Assembly (NCBI GenBank): GCA_027382625.1
Contig: JAJKFJ010021696.1
Location: 1 to 64,000, forward strand
Direction of reading: 5' to 3'
DNA: 64,000 nucleotides
DNA from: Tetmemena sp. SeJ-2015
Lineage: Eukaryota > Ciliophora > Spirotrichea > Sporadotrichida > Oxytrichidae
Every line of letters starts with the position of its first letter. Position 1 is the first letter of the stretch. The notes beneath the pieces were generated by a model. The model was not told the origin of the DNA. It did not search any database and saw only the letters and a list, made by a program, of their open reading frames with translations. Positions 27,311 through 38,318 of this stretch are shown here, piece after piece. The position numbers were made by a program, and so were the translations under genes.

Positions 27311-27790
27311 GACGCACACGACCGGCACTAGGCACCGGTCGCCCTTTCCCTGAAGGCTTTCTGGTTTGGTAATCCATTGGCTGGTGGGTGAGTGCTTAAA
27401 AGAGATAAGGGATAATGGCAGCCGAAGCCCTGGGGAAGGTGGTTGGGCTGCTCACTGGAGAGATAATCAAAGGTGAGTGGTTCCCACTCACCATCCTAAT
27501 CTTGTTAGGATTGGAGGAACGAGATCTATGGGCAAACACTCAGTCATGCTGCTGGACAGCGAAGCCAGACTCTATGGAGCAGCGACTTGCTCCCGGTCCG
27601 AAGCTACCGGATTTTTTTCTCCTTTTAGGTTTTTTTTGGATGCTATGCATAAGCCGGGGGCTTCTGCTCAAAATGTGAGGTGGCGGGGGTGCCACGTGTT
27701 TAATATCCTTATTCGGCTGGTAGGTTTGTGTGCGTCAGATAAGTGCGTCACAGCAATATCATTGATGTCACGGTCTATCTTATTTATGCC
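27311..27790. ncRNA. GC-rich island with stacked hairpins, possible structured RNA
   Basis: About 50% GC in an AT-rich region. Near-perfect hairpin at 27319-27341 (CGACCGG / CCGGTCG). A perfect 9-bp stem at 27472-27492 (GGTGAGTGG, loop TTC, CCACTCACC) is followed at once by a 7-bp stem at 27493-27511 (ATCCTAA, loop TCTTG, TTAGGAT). The ends pair over distance: GACGCACAC (27311-27319) with GTGTGCGTC (27728-27736). Strand is undecided. A structured non-coding RNA or an inverted-repeat element of about 430 bp are the two readings; the open frames here show no protein family. Confidence 0.4.
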
Positions 27791-28149
27791 GGGGGCCCTT
27801 TAATTCCCTTAATTATTATTATTATACTCAAAAGAATGGATGGCCATTCTATCTTCCCACAATACTTTCTGAAGCAAGAAATATAATAACTTATTTATTC
27901 AACTTCAGGGCTGCGCGCTAAGACTAGGTATTAAGACTTTGTTTATTCTGCGGGAATATTATAAGTAAAATTAGTTTTCTAGACCAAAGAACATGACTAA
28001 CACATTGAGGCTTCAAGGTTTTAGAAATATAAGTAAAGGTTTATAGAGAGAAAGAATTTTCTACCAATACTAAGCTAAAATAAAATTCAAAACCCTTGAA
28101 ACAAAAACTCACAGTTCATTGTATGAATATTCAAACCTTATATAATGAG

Positions 28150-29250
28150 AGAAGATAATCTTCTTTTCCGGCCAGTCTCATTCATTTGAATTTAAATATT
28201 ATATTTTAACTTAAGCTCCAAAAAATTTGCCTTAATACGATAGAGTCTGAGTTAATTTCAAGAAATCCTAAATACTTCTTCTAGCATGGCTTAATCAAGA
28301 AACTTATGGATTGCTATCATAACTCTAAGCAGGTTCTTATAGATTTCATTTCCAAAGTCTAAGTTATCTCCTATACATTATCTTCGATGATCTACTTGAG
28401 CTGCTAAGAAGTAGTTACATACTATTCTATCTCATTTACAAAGAGGATACAATATTTATCCCTCTCGAGCAATATCTGTTCATCTTTCAATCAATTAAAT
28501 ACTTATAAATCAAAATATTGTTTGTTTTATCGAGCTGGATGAAGAAAAAAAACTGGATAGATTAATTCATCTTTATAATGTTCTTCATAGATGTTAGAAA
28601 AATTCTAGAATAGAGAAGAAATCAAAATTATGTTTGAAGATGAACTCAAAGACTTTATATAAGAGAGAAATTTAATTAGAACAATGATTTAAATATCAGA
28701 AAAAGTGGGAATGTTTGTGATGAATACAACACACAACTTATAATAAGCAACTATAACTGATTTTGTGCTATATTGCTCAAGCAGAACTATTCAGTGTCAT
28801 CTTCCCACTGAATTTGGGAAACCTTGTTATTTGCATGAAAGCTGAGAATTAGAAGTAGAGAGGAAAAAGTCCCCATATTGGTGCTCAACGATATTTTGAA
28901 AACCCAAGCTCATAGATAACTACTTCCTCTCTATACTAATTTTAATCATTGAAAAAAATACAGCATTGTTATGGATAGAAGAACAGTTATAAAATTGTAA
29001 TGGCAGTTGAGCATGACTAGTTAATCATAAACAAAAAACATTCAAAGTCATTTAAGGAAAAAAGTTTTTGGAATATGGGATTCCATCCACTCAATACTAA
29101 CTTTTCTGTGAAACTTGTTCTCCTATAATTTATTGAATTATATAAAAAGCTCTTGGATATACTAAAATTCTCATCTTCCAAATTGAAGAAAAGATTGCTT
29201 CAGGGGTTGAACAAGCTTTTTGAGGAGACATAGTAATTCTCAAAAAGGAA
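28150..29250 (+). pseudogene. Helicase copy E: decayed plus-strand relative of the 50.6-53.3 kb gene
   Basis: Nucleotide blocks follow the intact gene in the same order. TTCGATGATCTACTTGAG corresponds to the FDELLDL region, then TCAGAAAAAGTGGGAA and TTTGTGATGAATACAA, then TGCTCAAGCAGAACTATTC and GTCATCTTCCCAC just before the Walker A region. AGAGGAAAAAGTCC and GATATTTTGAAAAC come after it. The Walker A codons themselves are not preserved (AATTTGGGAAACC where the intact gene has GCTTCTGGAAAAAC). The frame is broken many times, so it is dead. Orientation is opposite to the other three copies. Confidence 0.6.
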
Positions 29251-29297
29251 TAAAAGTGAGATTAGAACAGATCAATTATATTGAAAAGCATGAAAAA

Positions 29298-29324
29298 TGA
29301 ATGAATGAATGAATGAATGAATTA
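29298..29324. repeat. ATGA microsatellite
   Basis: Seven tandem ATGA-type units. Confidence 0.85.
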
Positions 29325-29334
29325 TTAAGTATAA

Positions 29335-29455
29335 AAAAGAATAATCAAGTTCCAATCTAGAGATCAGGCTTAATTAAACAACTCAAGCATTATTAAATAG
29401 GACTTCCAGAGGAAGATTAGAGATTAGGAATTAGAGACATTTATATTATTGACTA
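29335..29455. repeat. R3 short repeat, copy 2
   Basis: Same order of blocks as 11290-11420: AATAATCAAG, TCCAATCT, AGAGATCAGGCTTAATTAAA, ACTTCCAGAG and AGATTAGAGATT. Confidence 0.6.
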
Positions 29456-29703
29456 TTTAATACCCCTGCCTGTCCCCCTCATAAATATGGGGGCCATGAA
29501 AAAAATAATCCAGTATTATTTATAGTGAAAGGAAGCATTCTACAAAAAGTAAAAATAATTGGCAGATTGGAGTGAATAACTATAAGAGGAGAGTTACAAT
29601 TGAAAAATAAGATGATATTCAACAATTGCACTCAGGAGTAGTGATGCCAAACACATAAGAATGTAGTGTTTATTACACTAGATTCAATCAAGTTGTCAAA
29701 TTA

Positions 29704-30323
29704 ATAGAAGATGAATATGATTAGTTGATCGAGGACTGTTATTCTATAGAAAAAAACATGCTGATTGAGTCCTTTTTCTGTGATTCTTAATATATTTTGA
29801 TTAAAAATTAGAGCTAATTTAATTTAAATGTCGCTACAACAACTACATCTACTGCTGCATCCACAACAAAAAGACTAACTTCTAGAGCTTAAAAGAGGCA
29901 GCTGACTAGGCAAGCGGGCAGGGCAAGTAAGGTATCACTTCTGATCAGCAGAGACTCAATCTTCGCTGGCAGGCGAGAAAAGCTGCAAAAGAATGCCTAC
30001 ATTTGCATACTTTTGAGCCAACATCAACAACAAGATCTACTACAATGCATTCATAACCTCAACGATTAAAAAATCCAGAAGGAGTCAATCCTCACTCTGG
30101 ACAGACAATTGCTCAAAGTTCATACACTAAAACTTAAACTTGCACTTTATTTACTGAAAAAACCCATCTCTTAGTGATCTTTTACCAGCTTTCTCCACTT
30201 TTAAATTTGAAATCAAAATGTTTTATCTCTAATTTAATACATTAATATATGCTTTATTCCTAAACTGCATCTTGATTAAGTTTTGCTTACCCACTATCAT
30301 GTATTCATATTCATCCCATAATA
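29704..30323 (-). mobile_element. R2 inverted-repeat element, minus orientation
   Basis: The left end ATGAATATGATTAGTTGATC is identical to that of the 38319 copy; the right end is ATCATGTATTCATATTCATC. The interior is the reverse complement of the 22831 and 38319 copies (for example GGAGTCAATCCT, TTGATTAAGTTTTGCTTA). About 620 bp, non-coding. Confidence 0.75.
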
Positions 30324-30324
30324 A

Positions 30325-31125
30325 CATGTTGCGTAAACTCTGAAATTTTAGTGCTAGTAATTAAGAGAGGGATTCCTCCAAACAGTATACATTATAGTGA
30401 GCAACTAGTAGAAGAGATAGATCATCCAAAGCTTCAAGAAATTCTAGAGAAACTACTAGAAGTAGTTTATAAAACATAAATATTCTTATCGAGGTAATAA
30501 GAAGATAGTGATGATAAAATAAGATCACTTCAGCACTTGATCCACGCAATTTGCTAAAAACATTTCAGAAACCTTTTATAGGTCATTATTAGCTTCCCAT
30601 CTTCATTTAGTAATTAGATGGTGCAATAATAATAAGAATTAAAAGAAAATGTATCTCATTTTATTTATCCAGAAATTGACTAAATGTTTCGGTATGTTGA
30701 GTTTTTCTTTACTGATTTTAATTGCTCCTAACTCAAAATAAAATATAGCTGTTGAAGATTGGCGCTAGATTCCATTATTTTGATTTAACATACTTTAGCT
30801 ATCATTTTAGTCACTGCTATTTTTGGGAAACAGCATTAGCTATGGTACTTCTTCACTATCATTATCAATGTTTTCTTTGCTGGTAGGTTTCACTTTTAAA
30901 AAGCTTCTTTACTCAGGCCTAGTTCGAGTGACTTGGTAGCTTTATTAAATGGATTAGCAATTTGCATTCTTTATTTGTTCTTAAAGAGTCATTTACTAAG
31001 CTAACTATTGGCTTTTCTAATTCTAAATCGATCTATAAAATTAATATATTCATATAAAATTTTAATCATATTCAAATTAATTGATGGCTTATTAAATTAT
31101 AGATGGAAATTTAATGGAAAGAAAA
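30325..31125. other. AT-rich non-coding stretch
   Basis: No supported gene. A short minus-strand frame at 30361-30549 has no recognisable features. Confidence 0.4.
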
Positions 31126-31129
31126 TTAT

Positions 31130-31355
31130 ATCAATAAATAAATTAAAATGTATTTAAAGGGTGGCAGCTTAAGAGTCTCAAATTTATATAATTATTAGAC
31201 CAATAGATTCAGAATAAAATTCTAAGAACCTTATATCTTTTTAACTTTTGTATGGGAGCGCTCAGTCATGAGTTATAAGCCACACAAGCTCTACGAGATC
31301 AAATATTTCGAATCTCAAAATATAAGTTTATCATATCTCGTAGCTGAGGTATTTT
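31130..31355 (+). repeat. R1 dispersed repeat, partial
   Basis: Contains GGTGGCAGCTTAAGAGTCTC, AAAATTCTAAGAACCTTATATC and TATGGGAGCGCTCAGTCATG, matching the first half of the R1 copies. Confidence 0.65.
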
Positions 31356-31489
31356 ATGTGTATGCTTAAGTAAGAAACTCATAAAAAATTTTGATTGTCG
31401 TTAAATTAACAGATGATTATTTGCTATTTACTTATTTAGAAATTGAGTTTTATTATTCTAGTACAATGATGGAACACATTTAAGAATCA

Positions 31490-31805
31490 GTCATAAACCG
31501 AGATGGTAGGCTAAGAGCCTGCCTTAAGAAACAGAGGCTTTGGCCAAGCTCTTCGAATACCTTTTCTTTCCGTATGTTCCAAGATAGCAGGTTCATTGAG
31601 CCGATCTCACGCATTGCTTAGTTTATCATGGAGCCGGGCGAACTTGCCTTAATTAGAGCCTCTTGAAATTGAGACAGCTCTATTCATATGTATCTCAGCT
31701 TTGAGGTAATCAAGTTGATCAAGCTCATCAATATAGATCTTTTGAGCAGGTTCTTGATTCCATTAGATGATAAACAGGCAACTGCAGCTCCCCTTAGAAT
31801 GGTAA
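31490..31805 (-). CDS. Coding scrap, unknown gene (strand not certain)
   Basis: The minus strand reads QEPAQKIYIDELDQLDYLKA, EIHMNRAVSISRGSNQGKFA, RLHDKLSNA, a TGA, then DRLNEPAILEHTERKGIRRA and WPKPLFLKAGS, a strongly protein-like stretch with one stop. The plus strand is also open over part of it (RFIEPISRIAQFIMEPGELA), so the strand is not proven. Local GC is higher than in the flanks, as in MDS-like islands. Function unknown. Confidence 0.35.
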
Positions 31806-31814
31806 GATCGCAAA

Positions 31815-32140
31815 GGCAGGAATTAATTGGTGCGAATTAGCGAGGTAGATGTGGTGCAAATTGGCGAGGTATATTTAAGCAATTAGAAATTTAGAGTTAG
31901 AATCAAGATTGGCTTCATTCTATAACCATTCTATAGTATTGTCGAGCCACTTTATAGAATGCAATTGGAAAGCGAGTGACAATGGGAAGAAGCATATACT
32001 AAGGTTTTTTCCTTGGAGCATTATTAAAATATCTTCAGAAAGCTATCTATGCCCCTAAAATTCGAAGATATTGAAGCAAAGTGAGAAGGGTAGAGTAGCT
32101 GAAGATAGAGGGATAAGATTGCAAAATAAGTGAAGGTTAG
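31815..32140 (+). CDS. Coding scrap, unknown gene
   Basis: The plus strand reads AIRNLELESRLASFYNHSIV, LSSHFIECNWKASDNGKKHI, LRFFPWSIIKISSESYLC and then SEKGRVAEDRGIRLQNK up to a TGA at about 32133. The minus strand is also open here but gives a poorer composition. No family recognised. Confidence 0.3.
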
Positions 32141-32259
32141 CTACGAGAGGAGAGGTGATGCTTAATCTAAAAGTGAATAATGCAAAGTTTATTTCTATAA
32201 TGTATTCTATTTCAAGGGAGGATCACTGATTTTCTCAATAACTGCAAATCAAAGAATTA

Positions 32260-34560
32260 ACTGTCATTTTAGCTATCAATTAATTGCAACTTCCTGTTTA
32301 TTAATTTACTCAATCTCCCATTTTAATTAATTCCCAATTATAATTTATAAATGAGATTTATTATATTTAAACTAAGTATTTTTGTCAAATACATAGCTTA
32401 GAAAATTTATCTATGCAAATTGCTGAGGCTTTAATTGGATAGAATTGTATTGACATTAGCATCCCATTCCTCAGCAAAGTGTTTCAAATACAAAATTGAT
32501 TACATTATTTTATGGAGTCTTTATGCTGTAGATTCACAGCCTAATTCAAAATATAATAAAATTTTAATTCTAATCATAAATTAATGAGCTTAGTAATTAC
32601 TAAAATGAATTCTATAATTTTTATAAATACTAAACTACTTAAATGCAGAGTTATTTATATTTCAATTCATATATTATTTAATTATTTTTGAAGGTCCTAG
32701 TTCTCTAAAATCAAAATATGACCAAGTTAGTCCCTTTTAATATCAATTAGAACAAAATAATTAGTTTATGCTATAATTTTAGTCAAAAAACGTAATTTAT
32801 CATATTTGTATTAAAAAGAATTAGTGAAAAATTCCTATTGTAAATAATATCTGAAATAATTTTTTATAGTTCTATTTAATATTTTTTATTCTAAATAATT
32901 CAATAAGAAAGATGAATAGTTTAAAATAAATCGAATGTTATATAGCTGATCTTTATCTTTTAGCGGATTATCTCAACTTTTATTTTTTCTTCAATGGAGG
33001 ACCTTACATCTGATTATTGGATGGTTTTGAAGACTATGCAGCGTTAGTAGTTGCTTACTAAGTAACCTTCTTTTTCAGATTTTAGGCATTAAAATAATAA
33101 TTAATTTTTATCTTTAAAAATATCAATAATAATTACCTGTTATTTATTTTAATTACTTCAAGTTGTTTACTATATTTCCTCAAAGGGATATATTAACGTT
33201 ATTTTATTACCCTAACTAATTTTACCAAACTTACCTCGAAGTCTGCAGTCTTTCTCATGTTAATCTGGTCTTTCTTAGTTCTTAGGAGGAGATGAACTTC
33301 TATATCAAAGATAGCAAAGACAATAATAAGCATTAACACATATTCCCATTTTTACTTTTTAAATTTAAGTTGAAGATTAAGTTTTTCTGTGAAGTCATCA
33401 TGATCGCTAGTTCATCTTTATCATGAGGGTTGGCTTTCATGGCTATCTATAAATAAGTAACTTTGATCATAAATTTAAAAGCCGTGAATATAAATATAGC
33501 TTTTAATAATTATTTCTTCCTGAGTGTGATCATCGAATCTATACTAAAATTCAGAATGTTGTGAGTTGTTTTTCATTAAAAGCACGACCTTCTAGAATTT
33601 GTTCTTATCTTGAACTTTATCTTAATATTTATTGATCTATATTAATTTATCTGTGAGGATAATGATAATTGAGAAGGCAATAAAAGTAAAGCTATGTTCA
33701 TCTTAAGAGAGCGATGTTAAAACCAAGGTATGAATTCCATCAATTTGTTAATCTGGGATTTTAATTTTACGGCAAGTTGTTAAATATACTCTTAATCTGG
33801 AGATGAATTCTCCAAATAATCCATGAATATGTTTTCCTCATTTCTTGATAATAACTCCATCTTTAATCATCATCTGAGGTGCTCTATATAATAATAAAAC
33901 TGTTAAAATTTACCCAAGGGGATTCATATTTTACTTAAATATAATTACTAATTTAATGGAAATCTATAAATAATTAAGTTAAGCCAATTTAGATATATCC
34001 AACAAATATCTTATCTGGATCATAAATACAAAACTATTATAGACATTAGTTAAATCAAAATTATAAGGAATTACCAAATCAAAAAAATAGTAAGAAAGTC
34101 AAAGGTATTCATTTCTCATATGTGCTATCAATCTTAACCAAAGCTATTAGTAATTTTAAAATAAAAAATATAATATTCTATACAAAATTTCAATAAAAAA
34201 TAAAACTAATAGAATTATAACTTAATAAATTATAGCTAATAGAAAAATCTAGTTTTATATTAAATTTTTGCTTTCTCTATCATTATTGATTTATTTTAGG
34301 CTAGGTTACTAAAAGCATGAGGCTAGGAATCACTCTCATAGATTGCTTAGTTCTAAGAATGGGTAGGTGTCTCCAAGTTTTCTTCATCGACCTCAGAATC
34401 ACTCTGATTATTTATACTAATTTATATTTTTTTGTAATAATTTAATATAATAATTTTCTTTGCTTTATATCAGTAAATTTAAAGTAATTAAACTTCATCT
34501 CTCAATTTAGAATATCTTATTAAAAATTAATATCTACTAAATTAATAACTAAGGTGAATA
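32260..34560. other. Long AT-rich non-coding stretch
   Basis: No supported gene over 2.3 kb. Slightly GC-richer patches near 32.9-33.0 and 33.2-33.3 kb do not give a convincing frame. Confidence 0.4.
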
Positions 34561-35476
34561 ATTATATGGGAGAATTTAATTGGTTAGTTAAATGAAAAAG
34601 AATTGCTCTTTTCTCACTGATCTGGACTATCTTAATTTAAACTTAACTATTTGAGTAGTTGATTATATTCTTTATAAATTAAATGCAAAATGTACAATAA
34701 GATCTACTTAAAACAGAACTCAATTTTTAGGTATTTTAATAATGCCATTGCTTTCATAATGATAGTCTTAGATTGAAGTTTCATACATTTTTGTTAATTT
34801 ATTGTCATGTAGATATCATCCTTACCTTAAATATTGCTGTCATTGATTAAGCAAACTGCCTCTTTTTGACTAGTGGAGACTTTGCTTCCAAGTGCAGATT
34901 AATTCAAATATCGATTTATTAAGCAAGGAATTTTAGAGATCAGGATGACCGTTATATTATTCATTCGAAAAGCTCAAATTAATTAAAAGACGTTTCATAT
35001 TTAAATTAAATGTTTGACTATATTGTCCTAATTTGTACATAAGTCACTTAATCTCTTTTCTTACTATCTTCAAAGTCTAAGCAGTTTTAATTTTAATTGA
35101 GTTCTTACCCTTGTTCTCATTTCATTTGCTCGATATAGTAGTTTAATTTGAATTTAGCCATTCTCATTTTTCATTTAAGTTTACTTAAAGAATAAGGTTT
35201 TCAAAACTTTTCATGAGTAAGATGATGCTAATCATGGCTAAACTTTTATAATAAATAAAAAATAATATTAACTCTTTGTCCTTAAGATGCTTAAGAGTTT
35301 AATGTTTTTAGATTGGAAAGATATTTTTAAATTTATCTTTCTGCTGCCATAATATAATAAAAAAGAATTCAAAAATTAAAAAAATTTGAATTAAATAAAT
35401 CACAGTTGTAAATCACTTAAAATTAAAGAAACTGATAATAATTAATTTATTGTCCTTTCTATATTATAAAAGTATG

Positions 35477-35834
35477 TCTGACGATGACGTCAGTCTCCAC
35501 AATCTATAAAAGCGCAAGCTATCACGGGAGGTCAACTCACTCTAGGCAGTGGCTCAAAATTACCAGAGGCACGAAGTTGCCCCATCCCCTAGCCTCCGGT
35601 TTACCCACCACTCGGGGATCTTAATGACTTTGTTAAAGTGTCTCAGTCTAGCTAAATGGTATCTAAATGGCAGAGTATCAATGGAGTGGTAGTTCCCTCG
35701 AGGCTGGTGGCGGGAGGCTAGTGAAAGCTCCTGCATAGACTAGAGCCTCCGTGGCCAAACCGGCTGGGTGACCTCTCTAGCTTGCTTGAGCAAATTTCTT
35801 TATTTTAGTGGGGGAAGCCGGAGACATCGTCAGA
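35477..35834. mobile_element. GC-rich 358-bp island with inverted ends
   Basis: Begins TCTGACGATG and ends CATCGTCAGA, a perfect 10-bp inverted repeat. GTCTCC and GGAGA just inside extend the pairing with a 6-base bulge. The interior is about 52% GC with stems such as GGAGGCTAGT / ACTAGAGCCTCC. No convincing frame. Either a small element or a structured RNA; it sits about 30 bp from an R1 copy. Confidence 0.5.
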
Positions 35835-35865
35835 TATTCTTTAAATATTAACTCAAATATAGCTG

Positions 35866-36255
35866 AGATTTAATAAAAAAGATAATTAAATTAGATATTA
35901 AATTAAAATGGAATTAATCAGTGACAGTTGAAGTGTCTCAGATTTAAATAATAATTACACCATTCGATTCTGCATAAAATTCTAAGAACTTTATATCCTT
36001 GCAACTTTTGTGTGGGAGCACTCAGTCAAGAGTTATAAGCAACACAAGTTAAGATGAAAATGAATATTGAGATGAAGAAAAATGCACACATCATATCTCT
36101 TGATTGAGAGGTGCTGCTGAGATGATTAAAGAACAAACTCATATTATTTTTTGATGAGCTATCGAAAAGCTCCAAATCAAGGGGGGAATATATGATTTCA
36201 ACTGACACGAAGTTTTAATTCTCCATTTATTATTTGAATCAATCTCTAATTTTAA
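35866..36255 (+). repeat. R1 dispersed repeat, plus orientation
   Basis: Full-length copy: TAGCTGAGATTTAATAAAAA, GACAGTTGAAGTGTCTCAG, GTGTGGGAGCACTCAGTCAA, CACATCATATCTC, GAGCTATCGAAAAGCT and CTCCATTTATTATTTG. Confidence 0.75.
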
Positions 36256-36471
36256 TTAAAATTCCTACTATAGTTAAGCATAAATTAAGATACCTCAGAT
36301 CAGTGAGCAAGGAGCTGTTAAATTTCATTTAACTAACCAACTAATTTCTCTAATTTAATAAATAATTAATATTAAATATATCAAATTAAATTCAAATGAC
36401 TTGACTTGAATTAATTCTGTGTAGAATCAATAGAGAAGGGAAAATTGTGATAAATAGCTGCTTTCCTAAAA

Positions 36472-37864
36472 TATAGGTCAAATACGAATAGTTGATTGCT
36501 GATTATAAAATTGCTAAATACAACGACTAAAAAGTGCAAGAATCTTAATTACAAGTCTAAATCCTTTTTGAACTATGTATTTTGAGAAAGCTTATTTTCA
36601 GATTAGTGCATGTATTTTTAACTGCATTAGGAAGGAATAAGTTATTTGCGAAATAGGGTTTAACTGATCGCATTTCGACATTAGGATTACTAATACTTTT
36701 ATCTTATTGGTGGAAATGTGCGAATTAAACAGTAATGCCCCCCTTCACCAATTGTAATCATTTTAAGCTGAGAGGATTTCAACTCTATGATTTTTAGAAA
36801 TTGGGAATGCATTTTAAAGTATGAATCCGATGTCATGAGTAGTGATCTCCTGGGTTCCATTAATGTTTTATTTTAATTTTTGGGGGGGGGACGGAAGTGC
36901 ACCTCCCTCCTTTTTATGGTCAAAATATCTCAAAAATCGTCCATATAGGCCGAAATGGGCCAAAAATGCCAAAAAATTAAGAGTTTTTGACCTTCGAAAT
37001 TTCCTTGAGGGTCAAATTTCATGATTTAAATTTTTTCCAAAAATTCTCGCAAAATATGTTTCAATTCAAATTTACCATTAAAATAATAGTTTTAAAATAA
37101 TATGGGGCAAATTTAGGTAGATACTTGATCAGTACCAGCAAAATCTACAATATTAGCCACAAATAGAGGCTATATATAAGTTAAATTAGCCATCAGTATT
37201 TATAAATATTGCAGTTTTTTGAAGTCCTTCCAACATAAAGAAATCTTTCCTCGAATTTATTTACTTAAGAAGAATATGGCAAGTTAAGTTCAAAGGTAAG
37301 ATAAATTCATCTATTGCAGTATTTGGTTTCTTACTCTGACTTTAAAAAAGAGAAGGTCTGGCTAATTCTATTTTATAAAAGATAGCAAGCTTTTTTTACG
37401 ATTTTAATAATTGCATTTAAACTTCTTGGAAATCAATTGCAGAACTAGTTCCACCTATTTTTGATAATCATTTCTTAGGCTCACTTTTTTGAAGAAGAAT
37501 ATAAAGGAGTTCAAATGTGATTCAGTCATTAAAAGGAGATGGGGTCCCAAAAAACATTAAAGTATTCATTAAAAAAAAAATTAATAACAAAAAAATAAAA
37601 AAATTTTGGAAAAAATTTAAATAATGAAATTTGACACTCAAGGAAATTTCGAAGGTCAAAAACTTTTTAATTTTTGGCATTTTTGGCCATTTCGGCCTAT
37701 ATGGACGATTTTTTGTTCTATTTTGACCATAAAAAGGGGGGAGGTACTTCCGTCCCCCCCCCCCTAATTTTTGTACTGAATTAATTAAAATCTGACTTGT
37801 AATTAAGTGTCGTTGTATTTAGCAATTTTATAATCAGCAATCAACTATTCGTATTTGACCTATA
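36472..37864. mobile_element. 1.4-kb inverted-repeat element hosting a second element
   Basis: The left end TATAGGTCAAATACGAATAG and the following 50 bases (GATTGCTGATTATAAAATTG, CTAAATACAACGAC) are repeated in reverse complement at 37795-37864. After a small gap TTAATTACAAGTC is shared too, giving arms of about 85 bp. About 400 bp of unique interior remain when the nested 36882-37764 element is set aside. Non-coding. Confidence 0.75.
36882..37764. mobile_element. G-tract inverted-repeat element, family alpha, copy 2
   Basis: 883 bp. Starts with nine G then ACGGAAGTGCACCTCC and ends with the complement (GGAGGTACTTCCGT, then C run). Arms of about 150 bp pair nearly throughout, including TCGTCCATATAGGCCGAAAT against ATTTCGGCCTATATGGACGA. 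The flanks repeat TAATTTTT(G), an 8-9 bp target duplication. The interior matches the 16322 copy. No transposase. The long arms and 8-9 bp duplication resemble Mutator-type or hAT-type MITEs. Confidence 0.85.
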
Positions 37865-38318
37865 ATATAAAAAGATTGTCAAATGTATTTAATTTCATTT
37901 ACCTTAGACTGTTTGAGAAAACAATCGATATTGTAACTACAGACGTAATACTGCTCCTAATCCTTTTTATTCCATCTGGCCTTTAAAAGATCTGGGACTC
38001 TCTCTAAAGCCCTTAGCTCCTTATCCTTCTACTATTTCTCACCTTCTTTCTTAGCTCGTTCTTTCAATTATTAAATATTCTCATTAGATGAATCTCTCAA
38101 TAGTTCTAGTATTTTAAACTTATTTTAGCTCTTAGTTCTTTTCGCATTGCTCTAATTTTAGCTGTAATTTTTAAAATTTGTTAGATGAGCAGGTCTGAAC
38201 TTCTCTGAGCTTTAGAAATTTATTTTCTCACTGTGCTTGAAATGCATACATAGAAATGTAATATTTTCTGTTGAAGGTGAAGGCATTTTGTTTATTTCTG
38301 ATTAATTGAAGTATATTA

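Larger units (their letters stand above)
34571..36350. repeat. Inverted repeat pair bounding a composite (arms 34571-34655 and 36262-36350)
   Basis: The left arm TTGGTTAGTTAAATGAAA, then TCTCACTGATCTG, then CTTAACTAT recurs in reverse complement at the right (TTTCATTTAACTAACCAA, CAGATCAGTGAG, ATAGTTAAG). The 1.6 kb between the arms holds AT-rich DNA, the GC island at 35477-35834 and an R1 copy. Confidence 0.6.

Noticed and set aside
27415..27803. Two overlapping open frames in the GC island
   Set aside because: No start context, no family motifs, and the region is dominated by hairpins; open only because AT-rich stops are rare there.
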